Assembly (NCBI GenBank): GCA_963801715.1
Contig: CAWDGB010000010.1
Span: 186,001-250,000, forward strand
From: CAVVJA01 sp963801715
GTDB taxonomy: Bacteria; Actinomycetota; Actinomycetes; Mycobacteriales; Jatrophihabitantaceae
Length of the DNA: 64,000 bases
Direction: 5' to 3'
The notes under the pieces are model-generated. The model had not been told where the DNA came from and made no database searches. It was given only the letters and a program-made list of their open reading frames with translations. Made by a program: the position numbers and the translations under genes. This document shows, piece after piece, positions 37,190-45,371 of the stretch; the stretch's first letter is position 1, and each line of letters begins with the position of its first letter.

Positions 37190-37789
37190 TTAGGCCTCCT
37201 CGGCCGGATCGGCGGGCGTTGGCACAACGACGACCGGACACCGGGCCTGCGACACAACATGCTGGGTGACGGAGCCGACCAGGACGCCGACGAATCCGCC
37301 GTGCCCACGTGCCCCCAGAACCAGCAGGTCGGATTCGCCGGCCGCTTCGACCAGAACCCTCGCGGCGTGCCCCTGAATCACCTCACTGGTGATTATCACC
37401 GGTTCCTGTCCGCTCCGAGCGTCTTCCGAGAGGGCTTGATCGACAGCCTTGTTCAGGACGTCGTCGACCGAACCCTGAGCCGCCTCGTCCACGACCGGAA
37501 TTGTTTCCGGCGGAGGGGTGAAGCTCGCGCTCAATTCGCCCGGAAGCGAACCCCCTGACGGCTGGTATCCAGGAGGAAACGCGCCGCCCGTGCCGGAGTA
37601 GCCCCAGTGCGGGTGATGGGCCCATCCCAACACCGCGTGAACGGTGGAGCCGCGCAACCGTGATTCAAGCATGGCCCATTTCAATGCCGCGTGCGATCCG
37701 GCCGAACCGTCGACGCCAACGACGATCCGACCCTCGGGCTGCATATCCCGAACGTCAGTGTGCTCCAAGACCGGGGCGGTATCTGCCAT
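37190..37789 (-). CDS. Universal stress protein (UspA domain)
   Basis: 199 residues, one Usp domain. The N-terminal strand is RIVVGVDGSAGSHAALKWA, and the ATP-binding motif G-2x-G-9x-G(S/T) is GARGHGGFVGVLVGSV followed by CPVVVVP. An insertion of about 45 residues (HPHWGYSGTGGAFPPGYQPSG) after the first strand-helix unit makes it longer than the usual ~145 residues; it is Gly/Pro-rich and probably a loop. Actinobacterial members respond to hypoxia or stationary phase. No operon partner is evident. Confidence 0.9.
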   Translation of the reverse strand: MADTAPVLEHTDVRDMQPEGRIVVGVDGSAGSHAALKWAMLESRLRGSTVHAVLGWAHHPHWGYSGTGGAFPPGYQPSGGSLPGELSASFTPPPETIPVVDEAAQGSVDDVLNKAVDQALSEDARSGQEPVIITSEVIQGHAARVLVEAAGESDLLVLGARGHGGFVGVLVGSVTQHVVSQARCPVVVVPTPADPAEEA

Positions 37790-37914
37790 GCCGCTAGTTT
37801 GTCGGATCGCATATCAATCTGGTAGGCCCGCATCGCTCGCGCATGTCGATCACACCAGGCCAGGTCGTTGTCTCTCGCCGGACGGGGTAACCAAGTCGGG
37901 TCCACGCCCGATCA

Positions 37915-38157
37915 TTACCCGGTAACTTCTGTCGGACGCTCGGTGAGCAGGAACACGCCGCTTCCGGCGTAGCCCGTGACGTCCACGGTCTTACCCGCCC
38001 ACAGCGCGAGCTCGTCGTCCACGCCGAAGGGCGGTCCGCCGACGCGACGCAGTACCCAGCTACGCTCCGGCGTTTGCAATACGACGGCCGGCTGCTCGCT
38101 TTTGGAGCCGCGGGCCACCCGCTTCACCGAGACGACGCCGCGCACGTGCTGGGTCAT
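37915..38157 (-). CDS. 80-residue beta-rich partner of the clan-CD peptidase
   Basis: ATG 38157 shares one base with the peptidase stop (TAATG), so translation is coupled. The small protein has no signal peptide or membrane segment. Alternating hydrophobic stretches (RGVVSVKRVAR, PAVVLQTPERSWVLRRVGG, GKTVDVTGYAGSGVFLLTE) predict an all-beta, possibly OB-like barrel; the GKxVxVxGY turn is reminiscent of OB folds. I do not recognise the family. An inhibitor, chaperone or targeting subunit of the peptidase would fit the arrangement, but nothing in the sequence proves it. Confidence 0.65.
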   Translation of the reverse strand: MTQHVRGVVSVKRVARGSKSEQPAVVLQTPERSWVLRRVGGPPFGVDDELALWAGKTVDVTGYAGSGVFLLTERPTEVTG

Positions 38158-39728
38158 TACTTGCGCTCCACGACGCGCACCTCGGGCTCGGCACCGGCCT
38201 CGCGCACGACCACCAGCGACGGTGGCCGAGTGCCGGCTCGCGGTACGTACGCGACATGCGCGCGCGGCGAGGTGCCAGCGGTGTCCACGATCGCCTGTGC
38301 TTCCGGCGGTGGTTCGGACGGCGTCCCGGCGTCGAACGTGCGTATCGTCGTCCGCCCGGGCAGTGCGCGTCCCAGGAGCCCGGCCAGTGCTGTGGCCGTG
38401 AGCCCGGCCCGCCGGCGCGGTAGATCGGCACAGGCAAACGTCGATCGGGCCAAAGCGGCGCCGATGCTCGCGAGCTGGCCCCGGCGCATGAGAACGACCG
38501 GAGATGTCGCCGGTGTCGGAACCGACTTCGGGGCAGCCACCCGCCGACTCCCTGGGAGTGCGGGAGCCGCGGGCGGCGAGGTGACGAATGCCACCCTGGC
38601 CGGGTCGCCCAGCAGATTGAACTGAGCCAAGGTCTTGAGATCGGTGGGGTCGAGGAACGACTGCGCCTGGACGAACCGCTGTCGCGCGACGAGGACCGCT
38701 CGGCCCAAGGAAGCGCCGTTGAGGACCTCGCTGACGAACATCCGGCAGATAACGTCCGCATAGGCGTTCGACGCCGCCGGACCGTACGCGACGGTCGACG
38801 CACCGAAGACACCGGCCGCACCTTCTCGCAGATAGGTCGTCGCGACGCTCGCCTGACCGTGCGCCGCGGACGGCGGCCAATGCGACGTCCCGTAGCAGCA
38901 TTCGGAGGCGACGACAGCGCCTCGCGGCACCAGGCCAGGAAGTCCGCTCGCCGCGATGGCGACGGGCAGGTTCCAGTTGTTGGGACTTAGCTGGCCATAC
39001 CAGTTCGGGTCGAACTCGGCGCCGTGGCAGTTGACGAAGTGGATCGCCGGCGCCATCTCCGCGGCGGTCCACATCGGCCCATCGGGTGGTGACGTACGCA
39101 CATCGCAGCTGACGTCTCGGAGAGCGGCGACCGACAGCTGAGTCGAGCGCTGCCACACCTTTGCACTCACCGCGAACACCGGTTCGGGAGAAGCGCGCAA
39201 GAGCGATTTCCCTTGTGCCGCAGAGGAAACGTGGTCGACGAACACCGCCGGATCGGCGTCGCCGACCAGGTCCGGTATTCGACCGACGACGCGAGTCGGA
39301 CCGCGGTAGTCCCCCGGCGACAGGGTCAACGGACCGTCGCAGGCATAGGGCAGATCGCTCGGGATGAACTGGTCCGGATCATCCGCCGGGTTACCCGTCC
39401 ATAACGGGTTGGTGAGGTTGACGGTCGCGACAAGGTCCGGGCCGCCGAGTAGCACGATGTACGCGGGTTGCCAGACCGCGTTGATCTGGTCGATCGCGGC
39501 CTTGATCGCCGCGACGTCCGTCGGGGCGCTCACCGCCTGCGCGTGCACCTTCTTGGCGTCCGAGGTGGAGTCCAGTGCATACAGACGGGTGGTGATACCC
39601 CGCGCCCGGTCTTCCTTGATCAGCGCGGTCACCGCGTGCTGGATCTTCGTCCAACCCGCACGCCCGTACTTGGCGCGCGCCGCCTCCCGGTGGATCACCA
39701 AGACCTTGATCACCGGCACGCTCGGCAT
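38157..39728 (-). CDS. Clan-CD cysteine peptidase, gingipain (C25)/caspase-like
   Basis: 523 residues from ATG 39728 (GAGGAG ribosome site; a further ATG at 39773 lacks one). The catalytic motifs of clan CD, a hydrophobic strand then His-Gly and a second strand then Cys-x-Gly, appear as IHFVNCHGAEF (His235) and AVVASECCYG (Cys278), with the preceding parallel strands KVLVIHREAARA and AYIVLLGGPDLV. The last ~125 residues are Pro/Ala-rich and of unknown fold. There is no signal peptide, unlike secreted gingipains, so it should act inside the cell. Coupled to the 80-residue protein; a palindromic repeat lies upstream. Confidence 0.72.
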   Translation of the reverse strand: MPSVPVIKVLVIHREAARAKYGRAGWTKIQHAVTALIKEDRARGITTRLYALDSTSDAKKVHAQAVSAPTDVAAIKAAIDQINAVWQPAYIVLLGGPDLVATVNLTNPLWTGNPADDPDQFIPSDLPYACDGPLTLSPGDYRGPTRVVGRIPDLVGDADPAVFVDHVSSAAQGKSLLRASPEPVFAVSAKVWQRSTQLSVAALRDVSCDVRTSPPDGPMWTAAEMAPAIHFVNCHGAEFDPNWYGQLSPNNWNLPVAIAASGLPGLVPRGAVVASECCYGTSHWPPSAAHGQASVATTYLREGAAGVFGASTVAYGPAASNAYADVICRMFVSEVLNGASLGRAVLVARQRFVQAQSFLDPTDLKTLAQFNLLGDPARVAFVTSPPAAPALPGSRRVAAPKSVPTPATSPVVLMRRGQLASIGAALARSTFACADLPRRRAGLTATALAGLLGRALPGRTTIRTFDAGTPSEPPPEAQAIVDTAGTSPRAHVAYVPRAGTRPPSLVVVREAGAEPEVRVVERK

Positions 39729-39851
39729 CGTCTCGGCTCCTCGATTTGTGCCCTGCGGCGACTGTAGCGCCAACCGCGCACGGGTGGGATGCCGTGTAGC
39801 CGCCGCACGGGCCGCTGCCGCTGCCGCGAGATCCTCGCGCTATCCCATCCC

Positions 39852-39900
39852 GATGATCTTGGACTTGATGGCAAATAGCGACGATTAGTCCAAGATCATC
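39852..39900. repeat. Palindromic intergenic element, copy 2
   Basis: GATGATCTTGGACT (39852-39865) and AGTCCAAGATCATC (39887-39900) are perfect arms. The 21-bp centre differs from copy 1 (17983-18027) at three positions only. It stands between the peptidase gene and the kinase gene, both on the minus strand. Confidence 0.85.
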
Positions 39901-39922
39901 GGCATGCGAGGCGTCGGCGAGC

Positions 39923-40882
39923 CTACTTCTGGTGGTGAGCCGCCTCAGCGGACGCCGCTGCGACTGTGGTCGGGTCGGGCAGGTGGCGGAGCCAGCTGCG
40001 GGTTCCGAGGAAGCGGCATTTGATCGATGCGATCTCACACGCGGCACTGACCGGCCCGATGATCCCGTTCCGGCCGGTTTGGGCGGCGAAATAACAGTAA
40101 GCACCATGGAACACGTCGCCGGCGCCGCTCGTGTCGACGGCGCGAACCGCAGGCGGTCTGACCGAACCCGACTGGTCGCCATGCCACCAGCGCACCGGTT
40201 CAGCGCCGTGCGTGACCATAACGGTTGGTACACCGAGGCGAACCAGCGCTCGAGCTGACGAATCGGAATCATCGGTTCCCGCATGGCGAAACTCGGCTGA
40301 GCAGATCACCGTTTGGGCTCGCGGTATGACCCGGCCCAGGACCGGTTTCCATCGGCCGGCGTCGATGACGAGCGGTATCGATGCCGCCTCCGCGGTCCGG
40401 CTGGCCGCCTCGGCCAGCGCCGGATGATGTCCGTCGACCAGGACAAGGTCGGCATCGGCCAGTACCGAGCTCAGGTCGGGAACGTCGGTAACTTCGGACA
40501 TACCGGCATCCACCGAGACCACCGAGCGCTCTGCCGTGCTCCGCAGCACGGTGATCGACGAAACCGCCACGCGATCCACCTGCTCCGGCGCCAAGTCGAC
40601 GAGGCGGATCCGGCACGCCTGGAGGTCGGAGCGGATCAGTTGGGCCACCGCGCCTTGACCGAGTGCGGTGACCAGAACCGCCTCTCCACCCAACGCCGAG
40701 AACGTAACCGCGGCATTCGTGGCGGGTCCGCCGGCGGCGACGGCCTGCGCCCTAGCCGTGACTTTCTGGTTGACAGCCGGTGTGGCGTCGATTTGATGAA
40801 CGACATCCAACGTGCTTAGACCGACAAAGACGCCAATCGGTGCCGGGTGAGTATCAGCGACGCGCCCCGATATGTCGATCAC
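39923..40882 (-). CDS. PfkB-family carbohydrate kinase
   Basis: 319 residues, GTG start. The N-terminal FVGLSTLDVVHQID and AAGGPATNAAVTFSALGGE segment (substrate glycines) and the C-terminal PfkB signature DTSGAGDVFHGAY with catalytic Asp are intact. The closest families act on ribose, fructose, adenosine or related sugars; this one cannot be assigned. A Cys-rich C-terminus (ACEIASIKCRFLGTRSWL) resembles kinases of the sulfofructose or 2-keto-sugar group. It is followed, 73 bp away, by the amidohydrolase pair upstream in the same direction. Confidence 0.88.
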   Translation of the reverse strand: MIDISGRVADTHPAPIGVFVGLSTLDVVHQIDATPAVNQKVTARAQAVAAGGPATNAAVTFSALGGEAVLVTALGQGAVAQLIRSDLQACRIRLVDLAPEQVDRVAVSSITVLRSTAERSVVSVDAGMSEVTDVPDLSSVLADADLVLVDGHHPALAEAASRTAEAASIPLVIDAGRWKPVLGRVIPRAQTVICSAEFRHAGTDDSDSSARALVRLGVPTVMVTHGAEPVRWWHGDQSGSVRPPAVRAVDTSGAGDVFHGAYCYFAAQTGRNGIIGPVSAACEIASIKCRFLGTRSWLRHLPDPTTVAAASAEAAHHQK

Positions 40883-40955
40883 CTACCGAGGGCACCGTGG
40901 TGAGCGGCAAGGTAGGGACACTCCTGGTCCAAGCCGAAGATCCCGCGTGCTGTGA

Positions 40956-41966
40956 TCAGTGCGATTGCGGCCGACCCAGTCGCGACTTGGACTGCTCGAC
41001 ATCCATGCCGTGCAGCCGAAGGAGGTTCTCGCCGAGGATCTTGCGTTTGGCCTGCTCGGTGAGCTGGGGGTAGCCATAGCCGTCGCACAAGTCCTGCGGT
41101 ATCTCGAAGTCCATGAACGCCCTGATTGCCCACTGGGGATGGAAGAGAGGCGCCTCGGAGCCAAAGATGATCTTGTCTTCGCCGCACCAGAACAGCAGCT
41201 TGCCGAGGATCTCGGCGAACATGCGCGGCGCCCGGACGATGAAGTTGACGGTCGCGGCCAGCGATGCATAGAGGTTCGGATAGCGGATCAGCTGCCAGCA
41301 CGTCTCATCGAGGAACGGGAGACCGACGTGGAAGATGACGAAGTTGATGTCGGGGAAGTTGGCGGCGGCTCCGTCCATGTCCCAGGTCTGCGTGTGCTCG
41401 ATCGGCTGCGGTCCGAGCGGTACGCCCTTGTGAACCCCGATCAGGTTGATGCCCAACTCCTGCGCATTCTCGAACACGGGAAAGGCAATGCGCGGGTCGT
41501 CCATCCGCCACGGGAAGGGCTGGCCGTAGTCGTAACGCACGTTGTAGAACTTGAACGCCTTGGCGCCGAACTCCTTGACCTGACGTTCCATAAGGTCGAG
41601 CGCGCGGCGGCCTTCCAGCGGGTTCACCGAGCCCCAGAAGACCGTGCGGTCCGGGTCGCGCGAGGCGAGATCGGCGCACTCCTCCCAGGGTGAGAGGCCA
41701 TCTCGATACAGGTCGGTGAGCGGCAATGGCATCGCCACGAGCATGTCCACGTCGGACTCGTCGAAGACCATCTGGTGAATGTCGGCGGGCGTCCAATCCT
41801 TCAGGAACTCCTCGGCCGAAAGCTTTGTTTCCGAGTCGGGAGTCAGCGCGCCGTGGAATGCGTAGAGGTGGTTGGAGAACATCTCCCCAGGCTTGCCGAA
41901 GGCGTTCTTCGGAGTGAAGTTGAACGGGTGTGCGACCCCGTCGAAAACGAACGCATCACCTAGCAT
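40956..41966 (-). CDS. Amidohydrolase-2 family protein (ACMSD-like TIM barrel)
   Basis: 336 residues from ATG 41966, with GAGGAGGCAAGCCG upstream. TIM-barrel of the amidohydrolase_2 family: N-terminal FDGVAHPFNFTP, where the usual HxH is A-H-P-F, NLIGVHKGVPLG, NFVIFHVGLPFLDE and DKIIFGSEAPLFHPQWAIRAF near residue 280. Several metal ligands are altered (Ala-His-Pro-Phe; FGSEAP for FGSD.P), so catalysis is uncertain. It overlaps the DUF59 gene by 7 bp. In mycobacteria a similar pair sits in binuclear iron monooxygenase (mimABCD-type) operons, as far as I recall, where it aids assembly; no monooxygenase is present here. Confidence 0.75.
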   Translation of the reverse strand: MLGDAFVFDGVAHPFNFTPKNAFGKPGEMFSNHLYAFHGALTPDSETKLSAEEFLKDWTPADIHQMVFDESDVDMLVAMPLPLTDLYRDGLSPWEECADLASRDPDRTVFWGSVNPLEGRRALDLMERQVKEFGAKAFKFYNVRYDYGQPFPWRMDDPRIAFPVFENAQELGINLIGVHKGVPLGPQPIEHTQTWDMDGAAANFPDINFVIFHVGLPFLDETCWQLIRYPNLYASLAATVNFIVRAPRMFAEILGKLLFWCGEDKIIFGSEAPLFHPQWAIRAFMDFEIPQDLCDGYGYPQLTEQAKRKILGENLLRLHGMDVEQSKSRLGRPQSH

Positions 41967-42361
41967 CGGCTTGCCTCCTCGACCGGCTGAGATGGTATGT
42001 GGTGCGCCGCGATGTACGCGTCGCGGTCCGGAACTGATATCGGATCGGGAAGGAAGCGCAGCTTGCGCGCCGCCGACGGACTGAGTCGGTCGGTCGTCCA
42101 CGCTTCATCCCAAACCACGGCCACTTCGGCGCTGGTCACCCCCGGCGCGCCGACGACTGCCTGCTCGACCTCGTCGAGAACACGCGAGGCAAATGGGCAC
42201 CAACCCGTGGTAAGCAGCAACTCCACCCGGGCATGCCCATCCGCGACGGCCACGGACTTGATCAGGCCCATCTCCACGACGGAGATGCCCTTCTCTCGGC
42301 AGCACGGGTCGTATACGTCCGACAGGGCGTCAAGAGCCCACTCGGGTACCGGTGCCGTCAT
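41960..42361 (-). CDS. DUF59 / MIP18-family metal-sulfur assembly factor
   Basis: 133 residues. The DUF59 core spans residues ~8-85: LSDVYDPCCREKGISVVEMGLIKSV (D-P-.-.-.-.-.-S-V-.-.-.-G-L), RVELLLTTGWCPFASRVLDEVEQAV with the conserved Cys, and SAEVAVVWDEAWTTDRLS. The Cys pair CC at 19-20 adds possible ligands. Family members (PaaD, SufT) help build or insert Fe-S or di-iron centres. First gene of the pair with the amidohydrolase, divergent from a methyltransferase. Confidence 0.82.
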   Translation of the reverse strand: MTAPVPEWALDALSDVYDPCCREKGISVVEMGLIKSVAVADGHARVELLLTTGWCPFASRVLDEVEQAVVGAPGVTSAEVAVVWDEAWTTDRLSPSAARKLRFLPDPISVPDRDAYIAAHHIPSQPVEEASRC

Positions 42362-42562
42362 AACCCGAATTGTGCTCGGCCGATGCGCTCCTCGGAAGGC
42401 CTGGCGCTCGTTCGTCTCCTCGCAACCGTCAGCCGGAGGAGAACCAGCTGCGCTGACGTCCGAGTCGGAAGCCGTTTAAACCCTTGCGGTTCACGTGCGG
42501 TCGTCGTGACACTCGCTACGACCAGCCAACGATCGTGAGGATACGTAGGGGAAGGGATCGCC

Positions 42563-43297
42563 GTGGAGGGCTTTGACCCATTGCGGAGCTTCGGCCCCGA
42601 CGTGGCCGCACGGTATGACGACGACGCGCGAGGTGACGAGCCGGAGACCGTGGAGTTCCTCGCCGAGCTCGCCGGCGACGGGCCGGTCCTCGAGTTCGCC
42701 ATCGGGACCGGACGGATCGCCCTGCCGCTGACGGAACGGGAGCTGCGAGTCGATGGCATCGAGCAATCCAGGGCTATGGTGGACCGCCTGCGGGCGAAGC
42801 CGGGCGGAGCTGAGCTGGCCGTGACCCTTGGCGACATGTCAACGGTCGCCCTCCCTGACCGATACTCACTCGTCTATCTCATCTTCAACACGATCCACAA
42901 CCTGCTCACGCAGGACGGGCAAGTCCGGTGTTTCGAGAACGCGGCTCGCCATCTCAGTGACGATGGCGTTTTCGTTCTCGAGACGGGAGTCCCGTGGGAT
43001 GGGCCGCGCAAGGGGAGCTTTGTCGATGTGGTCAAGCTCGGGGTCGAGGAGGTGCGCTTGAGCGCATACCGATACGACGCGATGACCCAGATCCTCGATA
43101 CCAACCACATGCGGCTCACGAGCACCGGCATTCAGATGTCACCGATCTCCTTACGCCTTGTCTATCCGGGCGAGCTCGACCTCATGGCTCGGATCGCTGG
43201 ACTGCGACTCCTCCATCGGTGGGGTGGCTGGCGGCAGGAGCCGTTCACCGTTGACAGTCGCAGGCACGTGAGCGTCTACGGCCGGCGCCCGGCCTAG
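42563..43297 (+). CDS. Class I SAM-dependent methyltransferase
   Basis: 244 residues, GTG start with GGGGAAGGG upstream. The SAM-binding motif I is PVLEFAIGTGRIALPL near residue 41, motif II acidic end GIEQS, and YSLVYLIFNTIHNLLTQDGQ matches motif IV of the Methyltransf_25/11 group. The acceptor is unknown. It is 63 bp ahead of the MOSC gene, possibly cotranscribed. Confidence 0.87.
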   Translation: MEGFDPLRSFGPDVAARYDDDARGDEPETVEFLAELAGDGPVLEFAIGTGRIALPLTERELRVDGIEQSRAMVDRLRAKPGGAELAVTLGDMSTVALPDRYSLVYLIFNTIHNLLTQDGQVRCFENAARHLSDDGVFVLETGVPWDGPRKGSFVDVVKLGVEEVRLSAYRYDAMTQILDTNHMRLTSTGIQMSPISLRLVYPGELDLMARIAGLRLLHRWGGWRQEPFTVDSRRHVSVYGRRPA

Positions 43298-43360
43298 GGT
43301 CTCGTTGTCATGCGGCAGAAATGGTTTCCCGGCCGATCCCGGCGATGAGATCGTGGCGAC

Positions 43361-43909
43361 GTGCAACACCTGAGCAGTGCCGCGCTGGAGGCCGGTCTGG
43401 ACTATGTACGCGATTCTCCGTCGGACAACGGCACCGTCGCACTGATCGTGCGTCGCCCGGCCGTCGACGAACGCGAGGTTCTCGCCGAGGCGACTCTGGA
43501 GGCCGGCGCCGGCTTGGTCGGCGACACGTGGCCGGTGCGGCGCGGCGGGAAGGCCGCGCCAGATCCGGACCGGCAACTAACCGTGATGAACAACCGGGCC
43601 GCTTTGCTCGTGGCCGATGAACCGCATCGGCGGCCGTTAGCCGGTGATCAGCTCTATGTCGAGCTAGATTTGAGTCCTGCCAACCTGCCCGCCGGTACCC
43701 GGCTGGAAGTGGGTTCGGCCGTCATCGAGATAACCGGCCAGCCCCATCTCGGCTGCGCCAAGTTCGCCGCGCGGTTCGGCGACGATGCATGGCGGTTCGT
43801 CAACTCCCGGGTCGGCCGTGAGCTGCGGCTTCGCGGCCTCAATGCGCGAATCGTCAGCTCCGGAACGGTCCGCCAGGGCGACACGATCCGCAAACTGCCC
43901 GCTCATTGA
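43361..43909 (+). CDS. MOSC domain protein
   Basis: 182 residues, GTG start. It consists of a MOSC (molybdenum cofactor sulfurase C-terminal) beta-barrel only: ATLEAGAGLVGDTWPV, LTVMNNRAALLVAD, GDQLYVELDLSPANLPAGTRLEVGSAVIEITGQPHLGCAKFAARFG with the conserved Cys, and RGLNARIVSSGTVRQGDTI. MOSC proteins handle sulfur for molybdenum enzymes or reduce N-hydroxylated compounds. Xanthine dehydrogenase in this genome needs sulfurated Moco, but the gene is 18 kb from xdh and a link is only a possibility. Confidence 0.88.
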   Translation: MQHLSSAALEAGLDYVRDSPSDNGTVALIVRRPAVDEREVLAEATLEAGAGLVGDTWPVRRGGKAAPDPDRQLTVMNNRAALLVADEPHRRPLAGDQLYVELDLSPANLPAGTRLEVGSAVIEITGQPHLGCAKFAARFGDDAWRFVNSRVGRELRLRGLNARIVSSGTVRQGDTIRKLPAH

Positions 43910-43954
43910 GGAAATCGTCTCGCGATCGCCCACGCTGACGCGGCTTCGCGACTA

Positions 43955-45220
43955 CTACGTCGAAGGCTGGCGTGGTTCGCCCCGGTAGGTGCCGAAGGAC
44001 CATCGGTTACCTTCAGGATCGCGGATCGCGAAGTCGCGCGAACCGTAGTCGGTGGTATGCAGTCCGTCCGTGATCTCAACGCCGCGGGCCCGCACGCGTT
44101 CGAAGAGTTCGTCCGGATCGTCCACAACGACGTAGCACCCGAAGGTGCCGGGTCGCAGCGGCCATCGGTCCGTGTCGTCCTCCGCCTGGGCGGAGCCGAG
44201 CATGATCCCGCCACCCAGCGGCCACGACAGCTGCGCATGATGGACAGCCTCGCCGTCGCTGTAGACAACCGTCTCCTCGAAGCCGACGACGTCGACCAGG
44301 AAGCGGATGAGCGCATGAGCATCGCGGGCGCGCAACGTGGGCCAGACTTGCGGGGGAGGTGTCTTATCGTGATCGGTCATGTCGCTGAGTCTGGCTCGCT
44401 CGGCGCCGCGCTGACTTGAAGATTTCCGACTTCTTCGGCCAGCCACCGAGTGGGGCGGCATGCCGGCAAACGCAACAAACTCGCGGACGAAGTGGGCCTG
44501 GTCGGCATAACCACATTCCGCCGCAACCACCGCGCCGTTGTATCGGGGCAGCAGCCGGCGGGCCCGATCGAACCGGATAACTCGGGCCGCGGCCTTAGGG
44601 GGCAGTCCGATCTCACGGCGAAACTCGCGCGCGAGCTGGCGGTCGCTCCAACCCACGTCTCGAGCGACCTGCGCGATGCTGGCCGTTCCTGACGAGCGGC
44701 GCAGCATTCGCCAGGCTTGGCACACCTGCGCGGGCGGACCGCGGTGCGCGGTTAGCTGACGTCCCAACTCGCGATCCAATACCTGAAACCGCTCTGGCCA
44801 GCTTGCTGCTTCGCACAGCTGCTCACGCACCACAGCTGCCTTCGCACCGAGCAGCTCGTTACCGCATATGTCTATGCCCGCGAGCGCTCCCGCGGGGACA
44901 CCGAATAACGCTCGCGCCCCGAGCGGGCTGACTTGCAGCTGGATGCCGGCCTGCGACCCGTCATGCTCGATGACGGCCGGCGACGTATGCAGACCGCCGA
45001 CCAGCGTCTCGTACGCGCTGGGTGGCAGGGCCGGGTCGACGTGTCGCGCAATGCGCAGGGGTTCATCCAACGTGAAGATCACCGTGAGAAACGGTGACGG
45101 CAGGCCCAGATGCCGCCCTGGAGCGCCGCCGCGCTGCCGATAGCCGTGGTGCTCACCGACTATCGCCCCAAGCGGACCAGTCGCCCGGATCGCGACCGCC
45201 TCCGAGACCACCTCAGCCAC
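43955..45220 (-). CDS. Fusion: AraC-type regulator + glyoxalase (VOC) domain
   Basis: 421 residues in one frame. Residues ~1-160 form an AraC sensing region, ~165-270 the double helix-turn-helix (SIAQVARDVGWSDRQLAREF and VAAECGYADQAHFVREFVAF), then a short linker (SSQRGAERARLSD) and residues 281-421 form a VOC domain (WPTLRARDAHALIRFLVDVVGFEETVVYS .. DYGSRDFAIRDPEGNRWSFG). In other actinobacteria these are commonly two adjacent genes. Met281 (ATG at 44380) could give the VOC protein separately. Divergent from the aldo/keto reductase gene, a possible target. Confidence 0.85.
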   Translation of the reverse strand: MAEVVSEAVAIRATGPLGAIVGEHHGYRQRGGAPGRHLGLPSPFLTVIFTLDEPLRIARHVDPALPPSAYETLVGGLHTSPAVIEHDGSQAGIQLQVSPLGARALFGVPAGALAGIDICGNELLGAKAAVVREQLCEAASWPERFQVLDRELGRQLTAHRGPPAQVCQAWRMLRRSSGTASIAQVARDVGWSDRQLAREFRREIGLPPKAAARVIRFDRARRLLPRYNGAVVAAECGYADQAHFVREFVAFAGMPPHSVAGRRSRKSSSQRGAERARLSDMTDHDKTPPPQVWPTLRARDAHALIRFLVDVVGFEETVVYSDGEAVHHAQLSWPLGGGIMLGSAQAEDDTDRWPLRPGTFGCYVVVDDPDELFERVRARGVEITDGLHTTDYGSRDFAIRDPEGNRWSFGTYRGEPRQPST

Positions 45221-45371
45221 GTCGTCATGATGCCACCCCGCGGCCAGTGCAACAGACCACGGCCGTCTGGCAGAATCCGGTCATGCTGAGGTCGTCCGAT
45301 GCCGGACGCCCTATCGGTGCCGGAACTGAGTAGCCTCAGCCGCCCCTGTCGCGCGGCCGATTGGATGACCG

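Noticed and set aside
37915..39156. Reading the 80-residue gene as the end of a 413-residue protein
   Set aside because: The extension runs through the peptidase gene in another frame with Arg/Gly/Pro-rich sequence. The ATG at 38157, which shares a base with the peptidase stop, explains the small protein.
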